A stretch of 64,000 nt of DNA from Sphaerochaetaceae bacterium (GTDB lineage Bacteria > Spirochaetota > Spirochaetia > Sphaerochaetales > Sphaerochaetaceae). The translations under genes and the position numbers were made by a program. The notes below the pieces were generated by a model. The model ran no database searches. It worked only from the letters and a program-made list of their open reading frames with translations, and had not been told where the DNA came from. Shown in pieces: positions 32,865 through 42,513 of this stretch (position 1 is its first letter; each line of letters begins with the position of its first letter). Location: the NCBI GenBank assembly GCA_024405015.1, contig JAKSPE010000003.1, positions 1 through 64,000 on the forward strand, read 5' to 3'.

Positions 32865-34592
32865 ATGATGATGCCTATGAAGGGCATTCAGTCTCCTGAC
32901 AAGGTTTCATCATTCTTCAAGTCCCAATGGAAAGTTCTGACGGTGGTTACCGTCACAGGCATTCTGTACAATTTCGGGCTTCTCGTGGGACCGATCTTTG
33001 AGGGCAAACTTGCTCAGAGTCTGTTGGATCTGTATCGGGGACAGTCCCTGTTCTCCGATATCCTTGTACTTGCTGCCTTGTATGTCCTGTCCACGCTTGT
33101 GGTCCAGTTTGCACGATACCTAAAGCGCCTGTATGTGCGCCGTTTTGCCAACAACATCAACCGCTCCATGAAACATATTCTGTATGCGAATCTGATTCAC
33201 AAGAGCAAGGTTGCACTTGATTCCGAGAACATCGGATCACTGATGACCAAGGCTATCAGTGATGTGGACCAGTGTGCAGAAGGTATGCGAAAGTTCACCA
33301 CAGAGGTCTTTGACACCGGAATCGCCTTTTTGTGCTATGCGGGGCTGTTGGTTGTCTGTGACTGGAAACTCGCCTTGGCGTCGCTTCTCATCTCCTGCCT
33401 TTCCTATCTGATTGCAGAAAAGCTCAAAGGAATCGTCGAAAAGACAGGTCGTGCCTTCAAAGAAAGTTCCGGCCGCCTGAATTCCGTCGTTTTGGACCGT
33501 GTGTCCAATGCAGGGCTCTATCGCATCTACGGCTCGGAGAAGGCTGTGGATGAAATCTGTGAAACGAACCTTTCGGACTACGAAAAGAGAGCCGTCAAGG
33601 CTGAGGTTCTGATTTCTGCCATGCCGCCGCTTTACAAGATCATTTCCATGCTCAGCGTCATTGCCATTGTTTTCTTCTGCGGAAGAAACGTCGCAAACGG
33701 TGTGTGGACCATCGCAACCTTCACCATTTTCCTTTCCAGTTATGCAAAGCTTTCCACCAAGGCTTCCAAGGCGGCAAAACTCTTTAACTCCGTGCAGAAG
33801 GCCTCGGTTTCCTGGAAGCGAATCAAGCCGTTTATGAGACAGCCTGAAACAGATGAAAGTCTTGCTTCTGTTGCCTGTAAGGACCTTAAGGTCAAAGATC
33901 TTGGGTATAAGACGGAGAATGGAACTATCATATTTGAGGGCCTGTCCTTTACGGCAAAGCCTGGAAGTATCATTGGAATCACAGGTCCTGTGGCAAGCGG
34001 AAAGTCAACACTGGGAAAGGTCTTTCTCTGTGAGCGGCCATATGTCGGAAGTGCTGCCTTTGGGGGAACCGAGCTTTCCTCTATGAAGCAACATGACCTC
34101 TATAGTTGCATTGGGTACCTGGGACATGACACGGAGCTCTTGAGCGACAGCATCGAGGAGAACATCCTTTTGGGCTCTGACGTGGCCTTGGACGATTATC
34201 TGAAGGCCGTCTGTTTCGACCATGAGATATCTCAGATGCCAGAGGGCATCCAGACAAGAATCGGAAGTGGGGGAGTTCGTCTTTCTGGTGGTCAGCAGCA
34301 GCGTGTGGCTCTTGCCAGAACCCTGGTTCACAAGAAGCCTGTTCTGGTACTCGATGACCCATTCAGCGCCTTGGACAAGACGACTGAAATGGCTGTGTTC
34401 GAGAATCTTCGGGCAATGTGCTCTGACAGCATCATTCTTCTGATTTCCCATAGGCTGACGCTGTTTCCGCAGATGGACAATGTCATTTGGATGGAAGATG
34501 GTAAGGCTTCTCTTTCCGACCATGAAAGCCTTATGGCAAGCAATGCTGCCTACAAGAATCTGTATGAGATCCAGGAGGGCGAAAACAAATGA
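32865..34592 (+). CDS. heterodimeric ABC exporter, subunit with atypical Walker B
   Basis: A 575-residue ABC half-exporter with a six-helix membrane domain (about 20-320) and an ATPase domain. Walker A is GPVASGKST and the signature is LSGGQQQR. The Walker B/catalytic site is VLDDPFSALD, with Asp in place of the catalytic Glu, and the switch His is in ISHRLTL. The loss in one half matches asymmetric heterodimeric exporters. Several ATGs lie at the start (32865, 32877), none with a good ribosome site. It overlaps the partner gene in ATGA. Confidence 0.9.
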   Translation: MMMPMKGIQSPDKVSSFFKSQWKVLTVVTVTGILYNFGLLVGPIFEGKLAQSLLDLYRGQSLFSDILVLAALYVLSTLVVQFARYLKRLYVRRFANNINRSMKHILYANLIHKSKVALDSENIGSLMTKAISDVDQCAEGMRKFTTEVFDTGIAFLCYAGLLVVCDWKLALASLLISCLSYLIAEKLKGIVEKTGRAFKESSGRLNSVVLDRVSNAGLYRIYGSEKAVDEICETNLSDYEKRAVKAEVLISAMPPLYKIISMLSVIAIVFFCGRNVANGVWTIATFTIFLSSYAKLSTKASKAAKLFNSVQKASVSWKRIKPFMRQPETDESLASVACKDLKVKDLGYKTENGTIIFEGLSFTAKPGSIIGITGPVASGKSTLGKVFLCERPYVGSAAFGGTELSSMKQHDLYSCIGYLGHDTELLSDSIEENILLGSDVALDDYLKAVCFDHEISQMPEGIQTRIGSGGVRLSGGQQQRVALARTLVHKKPVLVLDDPFSALDKTTEMAVFENLRAMCSDSIILLISHRLTLFPQMDNVIWMEDGKASLSDHESLMASNAAYKNLYEIQEGENK

Positions 34593-36223
34593 AGCGCAAT
34601 CCTGTTTTCAAGACCATTTTCCAGAGCATGGCATCCCACCTGATTCTCTCCATTGCCGTGGCCTTATGTGTCATCGGTGCAATCGTGTCGGCCTTGCTTC
34701 CACCTCTTGTTCTAGAGCGTATCGTGGATACTCTTGCCTCTGGTGGTAACATCCAGCTAGTTCTAGCCATTTCCTATTTCGCCTTCATTGCGCTGACAGG
34801 TCTTTTGGAGTCTGCCCGTGAGACGCTTCTGACCGCTTTAGGACAGAAGATCACCCATGCACTTCGCTCATCCATGTTGGCAAAGCTGTCTCGACTTTCT
34901 TCCCATACACTTACGCAGGAAGACCCTGGTGTGACAGCCTCAAGATTTGTCAACGATGTGGATACGGTGGAGAACCTTTTCACCTCCGGCATCATCAGCA
35001 TGATTGCCGATCTGTGCAGAATCATCAGCATCTTTGTGATTCTGTTTGTGAAAAACCGCGGACTTGCCTTGGTGCTGGTTCTTCTGGTTCCTGGAGTCTT
35101 TGCCATGACCCGAGCCTTTCAAAAGCGAATGCTCAAGGCCCAGATCCAGAACCGCGTTGCTGTGGGAAGAATCTCCAATCACATTCCAGAGACGATTCGA
35201 ACCATCCGCACCATCCATACACTGGGCACCGAGTCCCATATGAGAGCCAAATATGACAAGGCCATTCAGGAAGGCTATGATGCCGTGGAGAAGAACAACT
35301 TCTATGACTCTATCTTCTCCCCAATCATTGTGATGATGAATGTCGTGATGGTTGCCATCGTCTATGTGCTTGCATCTACCGGTAATGCCAGCATCAACAC
35401 CTTCTTCGGCATGGGTGTGGGAACCGCGGTTGCCGTTGTGACCTACATTTCCGAGATCTTCAGTCCGCTTCAGAGCATTGGTATGGAAATCCAGACCATC
35501 CAAAGCGCCGTGGCAGGTGTGCACAGAATCGCGGAGTTCATGGACCTTCCGGAGCGATGGCCATGTGATGCTTGCCTCAAAGCAGATGACAGTGCCCCAA
35601 GTGTCAGCGTTACAGACCTTGCATTCGCTTACGAAGACGACAAGAGGGTTCTTGATGGGCTGTCCTTCGAGGTCCATGCAAATGAGCATCTGACTTTGTG
35701 TGGTCGAACCGGTTGCGGAAAGAGTACGACGTTCAAACTGCTTCTGGGCCAGTACAAACCGCTTGCAGGCTCTGTCCGAATTCATGGACAGGATGCTTAC
35801 AAGATTCCTGATAGTGAAAAGCGAAGACTCTTTGGCTATGTAGAGCAGAATTTCAGTTCTGTTCCTGGAACGGTTGCCGACCAGATCCGACTGTTTGATG
35901 CAACCATCAGTGATGAAATGGTCATGGCTGCAGCCAAGACGGTCGGGCTTCATGAGACGATTATGGGCATGGAGAAGGGCTATGACACCATGTGCCAGAG
36001 TTCACTTTTCTCTCAGGGGCAGTGGCAGCTTCTGTCCATTGCCAGGGCCATTGCAGCGCAGCCTGAGATTATGCTGTTGGATGAGATTACGGCAAATCTG
36101 GATGCACAGACAGAAAAAACGGTCCTCCGTGCACTGAAAAGTGCTTCAGAGAACCGTACTGTCATTTCCATTTCCCACCGCCTTTATGAGACGGAAGGGG
36201 GAAGAACGTTAAATCTCAATTGA
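34589..36223 (+). CDS. heterodimeric ABC exporter, catalytic subunit
   Basis: The 544-residue partner of the preceding gene. Six membrane helices (about 15-300) precede an ATPase domain with Walker A GRTGCGKSTT, a shortened signature (SLFSQGQWQLL), Walker B with a true catalytic Glu (MLLDEITANLD) and ISHRLYE. One composite ATP site should therefore be active and one degenerate. The cargo may be a drug, lipid or peptide. Its 3' end overlaps the convergent FAD-enzyme gene by eight bases. Confidence 0.91.
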   Translation: MKRNPVFKTIFQSMASHLILSIAVALCVIGAIVSALLPPLVLERIVDTLASGGNIQLVLAISYFAFIALTGLLESARETLLTALGQKITHALRSSMLAKLSRLSSHTLTQEDPGVTASRFVNDVDTVENLFTSGIISMIADLCRIISIFVILFVKNRGLALVLVLLVPGVFAMTRAFQKRMLKAQIQNRVAVGRISNHIPETIRTIRTIHTLGTESHMRAKYDKAIQEGYDAVEKNNFYDSIFSPIIVMMNVVMVAIVYVLASTGNASINTFFGMGVGTAVAVVTYISEIFSPLQSIGMEIQTIQSAVAGVHRIAEFMDLPERWPCDACLKADDSAPSVSVTDLAFAYEDDKRVLDGLSFEVHANEHLTLCGRTGCGKSTTFKLLLGQYKPLAGSVRIHGQDAYKIPDSEKRRLFGYVEQNFSSVPGTVADQIRLFDATISDEMVMAAAKTVGLHETIMGMEKGYDTMCQSSLFSQGQWQLLSIARAIAAQPEIMLLDEITANLDAQTEKTVLRALKSASENRTVISISHRLYETEGGRTLNLN

Positions 36224-37589
36224 TCTGGCTGAGGATATCTCTTGCGACGAACACGCCACTTGCTGAGGCATGGGACAGGGAGTGTGTGACACCACTGCCA
36301 TCGCCGATCATGTAAAGGCCTTTGTGCTTTGTCTCAAGGTGCTCGTCCACTTTGACTTCCATGTTATAGAACTTGACCTCAACACCATAGAGCAGGGTAT
36401 CGTCATTGGCGGTTCCCGGTGCAACTCTGTCCAGTGCGTAGATCATTTCAATGATACCATCCAGAATTCTCTTTGGAAGGACCAGGCTGAGGTCACCAGG
36501 TTCTGCCTTGAGGGTTGGGATGCAGAAGCTTTCTGCAATTCTCTTGCGGTTGCTTCGTCTTCCACGGACAAGGTCTCCAAATCGCTGGACGATGACACCG
36601 CCTCCCAACATGTTGGAAAGTCTTGCGATGCTCTCACCATAACCGTTGCTGTCCTTGAACGGCTCGGAGAAATGCTTGGAGACCAGAAGTGCGAAGTTTG
36701 TATTCTGGGTTCTCTGTGCAGGATCCTCGAAGCTGTGGCCGTTTACGGTGATGATGCCGTTGGTGTTTTCGTTGACGACTCTTCCATATGGGTTCATACA
36801 GAAGGTTCTGACGTTGTCCTCGAACTTCTCGGTACGATAGACGATCTTGCTTTCATAGAGGCTGTCGGTGAGGTGTGAGAAGATCTGGGCTGGAAGTTCC
36901 ACACGCACGCCGATATCAACGCGGTTGGACTGTGTCTCAATCTCCAGGTCTCGACAGACGTCTTCGACCCACTTGCTGCCGCTTCTTCCGACAGACACGA
37001 TGCACTTGATGCATTCGTAGGTGTCTTTTTCAGTAACAACCTTGTAGCCGTTTTCGAGTTTCTCAATGGTTTTGACCGGGCTGAGGAAGTGGAAATCGAC
37101 CTTGTCCTTGAGCTCTGCATAAAGGTTCTGGAGTACCACGTAGTTCTTGTCGGTTCCCAGGTGTCTGACCGATGCGTTAAGCAACTTGAGCTTGTTCTGC
37201 ATGCACAGCTTGGAGATATTGGAACCTGCTGTGGTGTAGAGTTTTGTACCTTCACCACCATGAGTCATGTTGATGTCATCGACATACTGCATGAGCTTGA
37301 TGGCAGTCTCCTGACCAATGTACTCGCAAAGGGTTCCGCCGAAGTCGTTTGTGATGTTGTATTTTCCATCAGAGAATGCACCAGCTCCGCCGAAACCGGA
37401 CATGATGGAGCAATGCTTGCAGTTGATGCATGTCTTGATCTTCTCGCCGTCAATCGGACATTTTCTCTTTTCCAGAGGGTTTCCCATCTCCATGACAGCA
37501 ACCTTGAGATTGCTATTGCCTTTTACCAGTTCGTAGGCAGAAAAGATTCCACCAGGACCTGCTCCAATGATGATGACATCGTACTTCAT
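36216..37589 (-). CDS. FAD-dependent oxidoreductase with Cys cluster
   Basis: A 457-residue flavoprotein of the uncharacterised FAD-dependent dehydrogenase group (COG2509-like). The N-terminal dinucleotide-binding motif is IIIGAGPGGIFSAYEL, and a Cys-rich segment (KCPID ... TCINCKHCSIMSGFGGAG) follows at about residues 43-72. GLYMIGDGSGVTHSLSHASASG near the end is the second FAD contact. Substrate and electron partner are unknown. It is transcribed alone. Confidence 0.87.
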   Translation of the reverse strand: MKYDVIIIGAGPGGIFSAYELVKGNSNLKVAVMEMGNPLEKRKCPIDGEKIKTCINCKHCSIMSGFGGAGAFSDGKYNITNDFGGTLCEYIGQETAIKLMQYVDDINMTHGGEGTKLYTTAGSNISKLCMQNKLKLLNASVRHLGTDKNYVVLQNLYAELKDKVDFHFLSPVKTIEKLENGYKVVTEKDTYECIKCIVSVGRSGSKWVEDVCRDLEIETQSNRVDIGVRVELPAQIFSHLTDSLYESKIVYRTEKFEDNVRTFCMNPYGRVVNENTNGIITVNGHSFEDPAQRTQNTNFALLVSKHFSEPFKDSNGYGESIARLSNMLGGGVIVQRFGDLVRGRRSNRKRIAESFCIPTLKAEPGDLSLVLPKRILDGIIEMIYALDRVAPGTANDDTLLYGVEVKFYNMEVKVDEHLETKHKGLYMIGDGSGVTHSLSHASASGVFVARDILSQIN

Positions 37590-37713
37590 TACTGTGTTAC
37601 CTCAACCAGACAATTTTACACCAAGTAGGATTGCTACGCAATACAGCATGAAAAAAGATACAAAGTTGCGTTGACATCAATACTTAAACGAATAAATATG
37701 CTAAACTGCTTGC

Positions 37714-38379
37714 ATGAAGACTACAGACTACCTGAAATCCAATGCCTATCCTGGCCGTCTGATTGCGGCAGGAGTCACTCCACAGGGAAAACTTGTGTAT
37801 GCTTATGCAATCATGGGCCGTAGCCCAAACAGCAGAAACCGCATCTTTGAAGTGAAGGGAAGTGAAGTTTACACCGCACCGTTTGATGCTTCAAAGGTCC
37901 AGGACCCGTCGCTGATCATCTATCCTGCCATCCTGAAAAGCGAAAAGGGCATGATTGTCTGTAATGGAGATCAGAGCCTTGATCTTCGACTTGCTCTGGA
38001 ACATGGCCTTGGCATGGCAGAAGGCATCGCCTCCCGCACCTATGAGCCGGATGCTCCAAATTACACTCCAAGAATCTCCCTGGTCATTGAGGAGAATGCG
38101 TTTGTGTTCTCCATTTGCCGAAGACAACCGTCTGGAGAGTGTGAGAGAAGCGTCTGGACCTATCCGAAAAAGAGCGGAGAACTTCACATGATCCATACTT
38201 ACGAGATGGACGGAAACCCACTTCCACCTTTTTCGGGAGATCCAAAGGCATTGGAGTCTGAAGACGATTATGCCGATATTCTTTGGAACAGTCTGGATTC
38301 GGAGAACAGGATTTCCCTGTATGTCAAGGAAGGAGACGAGGTTCGCGTCTTCAACGCAAGAGAGGAGGAGACAAAATGA
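37714..38379 (+). CDS. purO: IMP cyclohydrolase, PurO-like
   Basis: A 221-residue protein of the archaeal-type IMP cyclohydrolase family (PF07826). It would close the ring of FAICAR to give IMP, the last step of purine synthesis. Recognisable segments are YPGRLIAAGVTPQGKLVYAYAIMGRSPNSRNR and LALEHGLG. The next gene, overlapping in ATGA, encodes an AICAR transformylase, so the two reactions of fused PurH are split between two proteins. TTGACA (37671) lies upstream. TAAACT ends six bases before the ATG, with no ribosome site. Confidence 0.86.
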   Translation: MKTTDYLKSNAYPGRLIAAGVTPQGKLVYAYAIMGRSPNSRNRIFEVKGSEVYTAPFDASKVQDPSLIIYPAILKSEKGMIVCNGDQSLDLRLALEHGLGMAEGIASRTYEPDAPNYTPRISLVIEENAFVFSICRRQPSGECERSVWTYPKKSGELHMIHTYEMDGNPLPPFSGDPKALESEDDYADILWNSLDSENRISLYVKEGDEVRVFNAREEETK

Positions 38380-39542
38380 GAGTTGATTTCAAATACGGAT
38401 GCAACCCAAACCAGAAGGTTGCCTATCTTGAGTCTATGGGCGATATGCCGATCAAGGTCCTGAATGGAAGACCTGGCTACATCAACCTCATGGATGCCCT
38501 CAACGGCTATCAGCTTGTGCGCGAGCTCAAGCAGGCAACTGGCCTTAGTGCCGCAACATCCTTCAAACATGTTTCCCCTGCAGGTGCAGCCGTTGCCGTT
38601 CCTCTTTCCGATGTGGAGCGCAAGATGTATTTCATCTCTGCCAAGAAGAATCTCACACCTCTTGCCACTGCATACATTCGTGCACGAGGTGCTGACCGCA
38701 TGGCATCCTTTGGAGATTTCATTTCCCTGTCTGATGTCTGTGATGAATGTACTGCCTCCATCATCTCTCGTGAGGTCTCGGATGGCGTCATTGCTCCGGG
38801 TTATGAGCCTGCAGCTCTTGAGATCCTTTCCAAGAAGAAAGGTGGCGCCTACCTGGTGTTGGAAATGGATCCTAACTATGTTCCAAAACTTGAGGAGCGT
38901 AGAACAATCTTTGGTCTTGACCTTGTTCAGGACCACAATTGCTGGATTCCAGATGCTGAAAGCCTTGGTAATATCAAGTCCAAGAAAACAGAGATTCCAG
39001 AGGGCGCCAAGCTTGATCTGATTGTGGCACTTCTGGCTTTGAAGTATACCCAGTCCAATTCTGTGTGTTATGCGGAAAATGGTCAGACCATTGGTGTCGG
39101 TTCCGGTCAGCAGTCTCGAATTGCCTGTACCAGACTTGCCGGTTCCAAGGCAGACCTCTGGCATCTTCGCCATGCCCAGAAGGTTTTGGATCTTCCGTTC
39201 CTTCCTGAGAAGACCAGAAACGACAAGGACAACATTGTCGAGCAGTATCTTGCCGATGACCCTGAGATTGATGTGGTAGAGAACTGGCAAAACTATTTCA
39301 CTGAAAAGCCTGCTTCATTCACACGTGAAGAGAAGAAGTCCTTCCTTTCAACCCTTCATGATACAAGCCTTGCCTCTGATGGCTTTTTCCCATTCCGTGA
39401 TAACATCGATCGTGCAGCCAAGTCCTGTGTCTCCTACGTCGCTGAACCGGGTGGTTCAACTCGTGACGAGGATATCATCGGTGCTGCTGATGAGCATGAC
39501 ATGGTTCTTGTCTTTACGGGTGTGAGACTGTTCCATCATTGA
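38376..39542 (+). CDS. AICAR formyltransferase without cyclohydrolase domain
   Basis: A 388-residue protein equivalent to the transformylase part of PurH. It transfers a formyl group from 10-formyl-THF to AICAR. Family features are KYGCNPNQKVA, a Lys-His pair in ATSFKHVSPAGAA, NLTPLATAYIRARGADRMASFGDF, KYTQSNSVCYA and GVGSGQQSRIACTRLAG. The ATG at 38376 follows GAGGAGG and overlaps the PurO-like stop. A much longer frame upstream merely reads through purO sequence. Confidence 0.93.
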   Translation: MRVDFKYGCNPNQKVAYLESMGDMPIKVLNGRPGYINLMDALNGYQLVRELKQATGLSAATSFKHVSPAGAAVAVPLSDVERKMYFISAKKNLTPLATAYIRARGADRMASFGDFISLSDVCDECTASIISREVSDGVIAPGYEPAALEILSKKKGGAYLVLEMDPNYVPKLEERRTIFGLDLVQDHNCWIPDAESLGNIKSKKTEIPEGAKLDLIVALLALKYTQSNSVCYAENGQTIGVGSGQQSRIACTRLAGSKADLWHLRHAQKVLDLPFLPEKTRNDKDNIVEQYLADDPEIDVVENWQNYFTEKPASFTREEKKSFLSTLHDTSLASDGFFPFRDNIDRAAKSCVSYVAEPGGSTRDEDIIGAADEHDMVLVFTGVRLFHH

Positions 39543-39547
39543 TGGTT

Positions 39548-40891
39548 TTACGACAATAGCATCTCTTTTCTGTATTTTGCATAGAAGCACAGAATGAAGG
39601 TTGTGATGACAACCCAGACGACCGGCTCTGCAAAACAGACGGCAATGAAGCCAAGCTTTGGCACGACGAATACGGTAATCAGAACCTTCATGACCATCTC
39701 AATGGCAGAGCCCACAAGTGGTCCATTCTTGCGTTCCATGGCCTGAAGGGCCTGTCTCATAGGCACATAAATGGCCAGGAATGGGAAGAAGGAAACATTG
39801 ATTCTGAGGCTTAGCACTGCATTTCGGATGACATCCGGATCGGTTGTTCCTGTCATGAATCGGACGATATGACCACCGAAGCCATAGATGGTGGAAATGG
39901 CAATGGCATCCCAAATCAGAACGATACCCATGAGGCGCGGAATGCCGTAGCGGATTCTGTCTTTCTTCTTGGCTCCCCAGTTCTGGCTTGTGAATGTGGA
40001 GAGGGAGCTTGCAAGGGATGTCGTCGGTTGCATCATCATGAGAATGAACTTTCTGGCAGCCGTATGGGCTGTGATGTACATGGCGCCAAGGCTGTTGATG
40101 GCACTTTGGAAAATGATGGTACCGAAGTTTACCGTTGTGTAGGATACTGCCAAACTGACACCAGAAGTCAGAATCTGGCCAGACAGCTGACGATTTGTTT
40201 TCCAATCCTCTTTTCTTGGAAGGTCCTTCTTGTAGTTTCGGAAAAGGTAAATGCCGCTAAGGGCCGAAGAGATTCCTGCGGAGATGATAGTCGCAAAGGC
40301 TGCACCTTGGATGCCCCAATGGAAGACGGCAACGAAAAGCAGGTCCAGAACAATGTTGATGCAGCTGGAGAGTATCAGATAGATAAGCGTCATGTAGCTG
40401 TTGCCAAATGCCCTGAGAATATTGGAGAACATGTTGTAGGAATTTGTGATGGTGATTCCTGCGCAAATGATCAGTATATAGCGATACGATAGGTCAATGA
40501 TGGAGTCTGGCGTTTTGAGAAGCTGTAGAATCGGACGTAGAAAAATGACGGTAAGAAGGGTCTCTCCAATTGCCAGGACGATGTTGTATTTTATGATTGC
40601 TGCTATGCTTTTTCTTGTGTTCTCCTGATTATGGGCTCCAATTGCCATGGCAAGGATAATGGAGAAACCGATGTTCATTCCGTTTGCCAGGTTGATAATC
40701 ATGGTGTCAATCGCCTGTGTCGCACCGATTGCCGCAATGGCAGTATCACCCAGGTTGTAACCTGCAACCATGGTGTCTACCATGGAATAGAATTGCTGGA
40801 AAAGATTGCCAATGAGTAATGGAATGGCAAATATGATCATCTGTCGAACCGCTTTGCCTTGGGTCATATCCATGTATCTGGCTTTACTCAT
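39548..40891 (-). CDS. MATE family efflux transporter
   Basis: A 447-residue MATE pump with twelve predicted helices. MTQGKAVRQMIIFAIPLLIGNLFQQFYSMVDT is the typical N terminus, and GAQNQE-like and TAFVVPKLG-like repeats follow. It probably extrudes cationic drugs or metabolites using Na+ or H+. It is one of three MATE genes in this window. The promoter upstream is good: TTGAAA, 16 bases, TATAAT on the minus strand (40912-40939). Confidence 0.93.
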   Translation of the reverse strand: MSKARYMDMTQGKAVRQMIIFAIPLLIGNLFQQFYSMVDTMVAGYNLGDTAIAAIGATQAIDTMIINLANGMNIGFSIILAMAIGAHNQENTRKSIAAIIKYNIVLAIGETLLTVIFLRPILQLLKTPDSIIDLSYRYILIICAGITITNSYNMFSNILRAFGNSYMTLIYLILSSCINIVLDLLFVAVFHWGIQGAAFATIISAGISSALSGIYLFRNYKKDLPRKEDWKTNRQLSGQILTSGVSLAVSYTTVNFGTIIFQSAINSLGAMYITAHTAARKFILMMMQPTTSLASSLSTFTSQNWGAKKKDRIRYGIPRLMGIVLIWDAIAISTIYGFGGHIVRFMTGTTDPDVIRNAVLSLRINVSFFPFLAIYVPMRQALQAMERKNGPLVGSAIEMVMKVLITVFVVPKLGFIAVCFAEPVVWVVITTFILCFYAKYRKEMLLS

Positions 40892-40911
40892 TTGTGTACA
40901 TCTCCGCGTGC

Positions 40912-40939
40912 ATTATATTGCTTCTGTGGGAAGTTTCAA
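40912..40939 (-). promoter_or_regulatory. promoter of the MATE gene
   Basis: Read leftward: TTGAAA (complement of 40934-40939), a 16-base spacer and consensus TATAAT (complement of 40912-40917), then a CGGAG ribosome site before the ATG at 40891. Confidence 0.65.
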
Positions 40940-40968
40940 AGTATTCTAGTCGATATTCAGGAGTTCAT

Positions 40969-42468
40969 ATGCGCATTGTTCGTTCTGCAAAGGAAAAGGT
41001 CTACTCAGGAATCTCAAGCATCCCATCCGGAAAAGCTTCCAATCAGCTGGTTCAGGGTTGTCTTGTTCTGGAGGGTGGTGCCTTCCGAGGTTTGTACACC
41101 CAGGGAATGTTGGATTACTGGATGCTGCATGGAATCAACTTCCAGACGGTTGTCGGTGTAAGCGCCGGTGCATTGGCTGGAATGAACTATGTTGCCGGTC
41201 AGATTGGACGTTCTGCCCATGCAAACCTTGGCTTTCGTCATTATCGAAACTACATCGGCGCTGGTGCCGTGCTGAAGGCGCATAGTCCAATTCGTGTTGA
41301 CTTCCTTCTGAAGGACTATAATCGCATTGAGAAGTTGGATACCAACCGCCTTTTTGATGCATCGCGCAGATTCGTTGCTGTGGCAACCAGTTGCGAAACG
41401 GGTGAAGCGGAATTCTTTGAACATTCCAACTGCAAGGACATGATGTCAGCCATCAAGGCTTCTGCCAGCATGCCTTTCATCTCTCCTATGGTGGAGGTTG
41501 ACGGAAAGAAATGTCTCGATGGTGGATGTGCCTGTGCCATCCCTTACCAGTGGGCAATGGATCAGGGCTATGAGAAGATCGTCGTCATCAAGACCCGAGA
41601 TTCATCCTTCCGAAACATCGATCCAAAGGTGAATACAAGAGCAAAGAAACTTTACCGCAACCATAAGGCCTTGGCGACTGCCATTGATGAAGCCGATGTC
41701 CGCTATAACCAACAGCTGGATGAATTGGACCAGCTTGCAAAAGAGGGAAGAATCCACTTGATCGCGCCATCTGAGAGTGTCACTGTCTCTCGTGTTGATG
41801 GGGATATGGAAAAGCTCGGTGGTCTGTATTGGCTTGGTTACAACGATGCCGCAAAGGGATTGAAAGCCTTGAAGAATTACCTTGGCTTGGAGCAGACGCA
41901 GGAGAACTCCATTCGCATTGCCAGTGAAAACGATGCCCAGCAGCTTGTCGATATCTACTCCTACTATGTGCAGAACACTGCCATCACTTTTGAATATGAA
42001 GTTCCAAGTGTCGAGGAGTTCAAGTCCAGAATCCGAAAGACGCTTTTAAAGTATCCTTACATCGTGTACGAAAGAGATGGTCAGATTCTCGGCTATGCCT
42101 ATGTGGGAACCTTCCATGATCGACCAGCCTATGACTGGGCTGTTGAGACCAGCATCTATGTCCAGAAGGATTGTAAAGGGCAGGGAATCGGCAAGGCGTT
42201 GTATGAGGAACTGGAGAAACTTCTCAAAAAGCAGAACATCATCAATCTCAATGCCTGCATCGCATATCCTGCAACCGATGACGATGCCCATCTGACCAAA
42301 GACAGCGTTCTGTTCCATGAAAAGCTTGGCTACAAAATGGTGGGAGAATTCCATGCCTGTGGATACAAGTTCGATACTTGGTACAACATGGTGTGGATGG
42401 AAAAGGCCATCAGCGAGCACGAAGTTCCTGCCAAATCTGTCATCTGGTTTGAAAACCTGGAAGCTTGA
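40969..42468 (+). CDS. fusion: patatin-like phospholipase + GNAT acetyltransferase
   Basis: A 499-residue two-domain protein. Residues 20 to about 300 are a patatin-like phospholipase of the YjjU group: oxyanion GGAFRGLYTQG, nucleophile elbow GVSAGA and catalytic Asp in LDGGCACAIP. Residues about 325-490 are a GNAT acetyltransferase like phosphinothricin acetyltransferases, with IASENDAQQLVDIYSYYVQNT, SIYVQKDCKGQGIGKALY and VLFHEKLGYKMVGEF. No stop or start separates them. CAGGAG precedes the ATG. I do not know a described role for this fusion. Lipid remodelling is one guess. Confidence 0.9.
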   Translation: MRIVRSAKEKVYSGISSIPSGKASNQLVQGCLVLEGGAFRGLYTQGMLDYWMLHGINFQTVVGVSAGALAGMNYVAGQIGRSAHANLGFRHYRNYIGAGAVLKAHSPIRVDFLLKDYNRIEKLDTNRLFDASRRFVAVATSCETGEAEFFEHSNCKDMMSAIKASASMPFISPMVEVDGKKCLDGGCACAIPYQWAMDQGYEKIVVIKTRDSSFRNIDPKVNTRAKKLYRNHKALATAIDEADVRYNQQLDELDQLAKEGRIHLIAPSESVTVSRVDGDMEKLGGLYWLGYNDAAKGLKALKNYLGLEQTQENSIRIASENDAQQLVDIYSYYVQNTAITFEYEVPSVEEFKSRIRKTLLKYPYIVYERDGQILGYAYVGTFHDRPAYDWAVETSIYVQKDCKGQGIGKALYEELEKLLKKQNIINLNACIAYPATDDDAHLTKDSVLFHEKLGYKMVGEFHACGYKFDTWYNMVWMEKAISEHEVPAKSVIWFENLEA

Positions 42469-42478
42469 TGCTGCAAAC

Positions 42479-42507
42479 TTGCACGAGTAAGGCAGAATCG
42501 ATAAAAT
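42479..42507 (+). promoter_or_regulatory. promoter of the leader RNA before the amidohydrolase gene
   Basis: TTGCAC (42479-42484), a 17-base spacer and TAAAAT (42502-42507) predict a start near 42514, giving a leader of about 190 bases. Confidence 0.6.
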
Positions 42508-42513
42508 AGAGAC

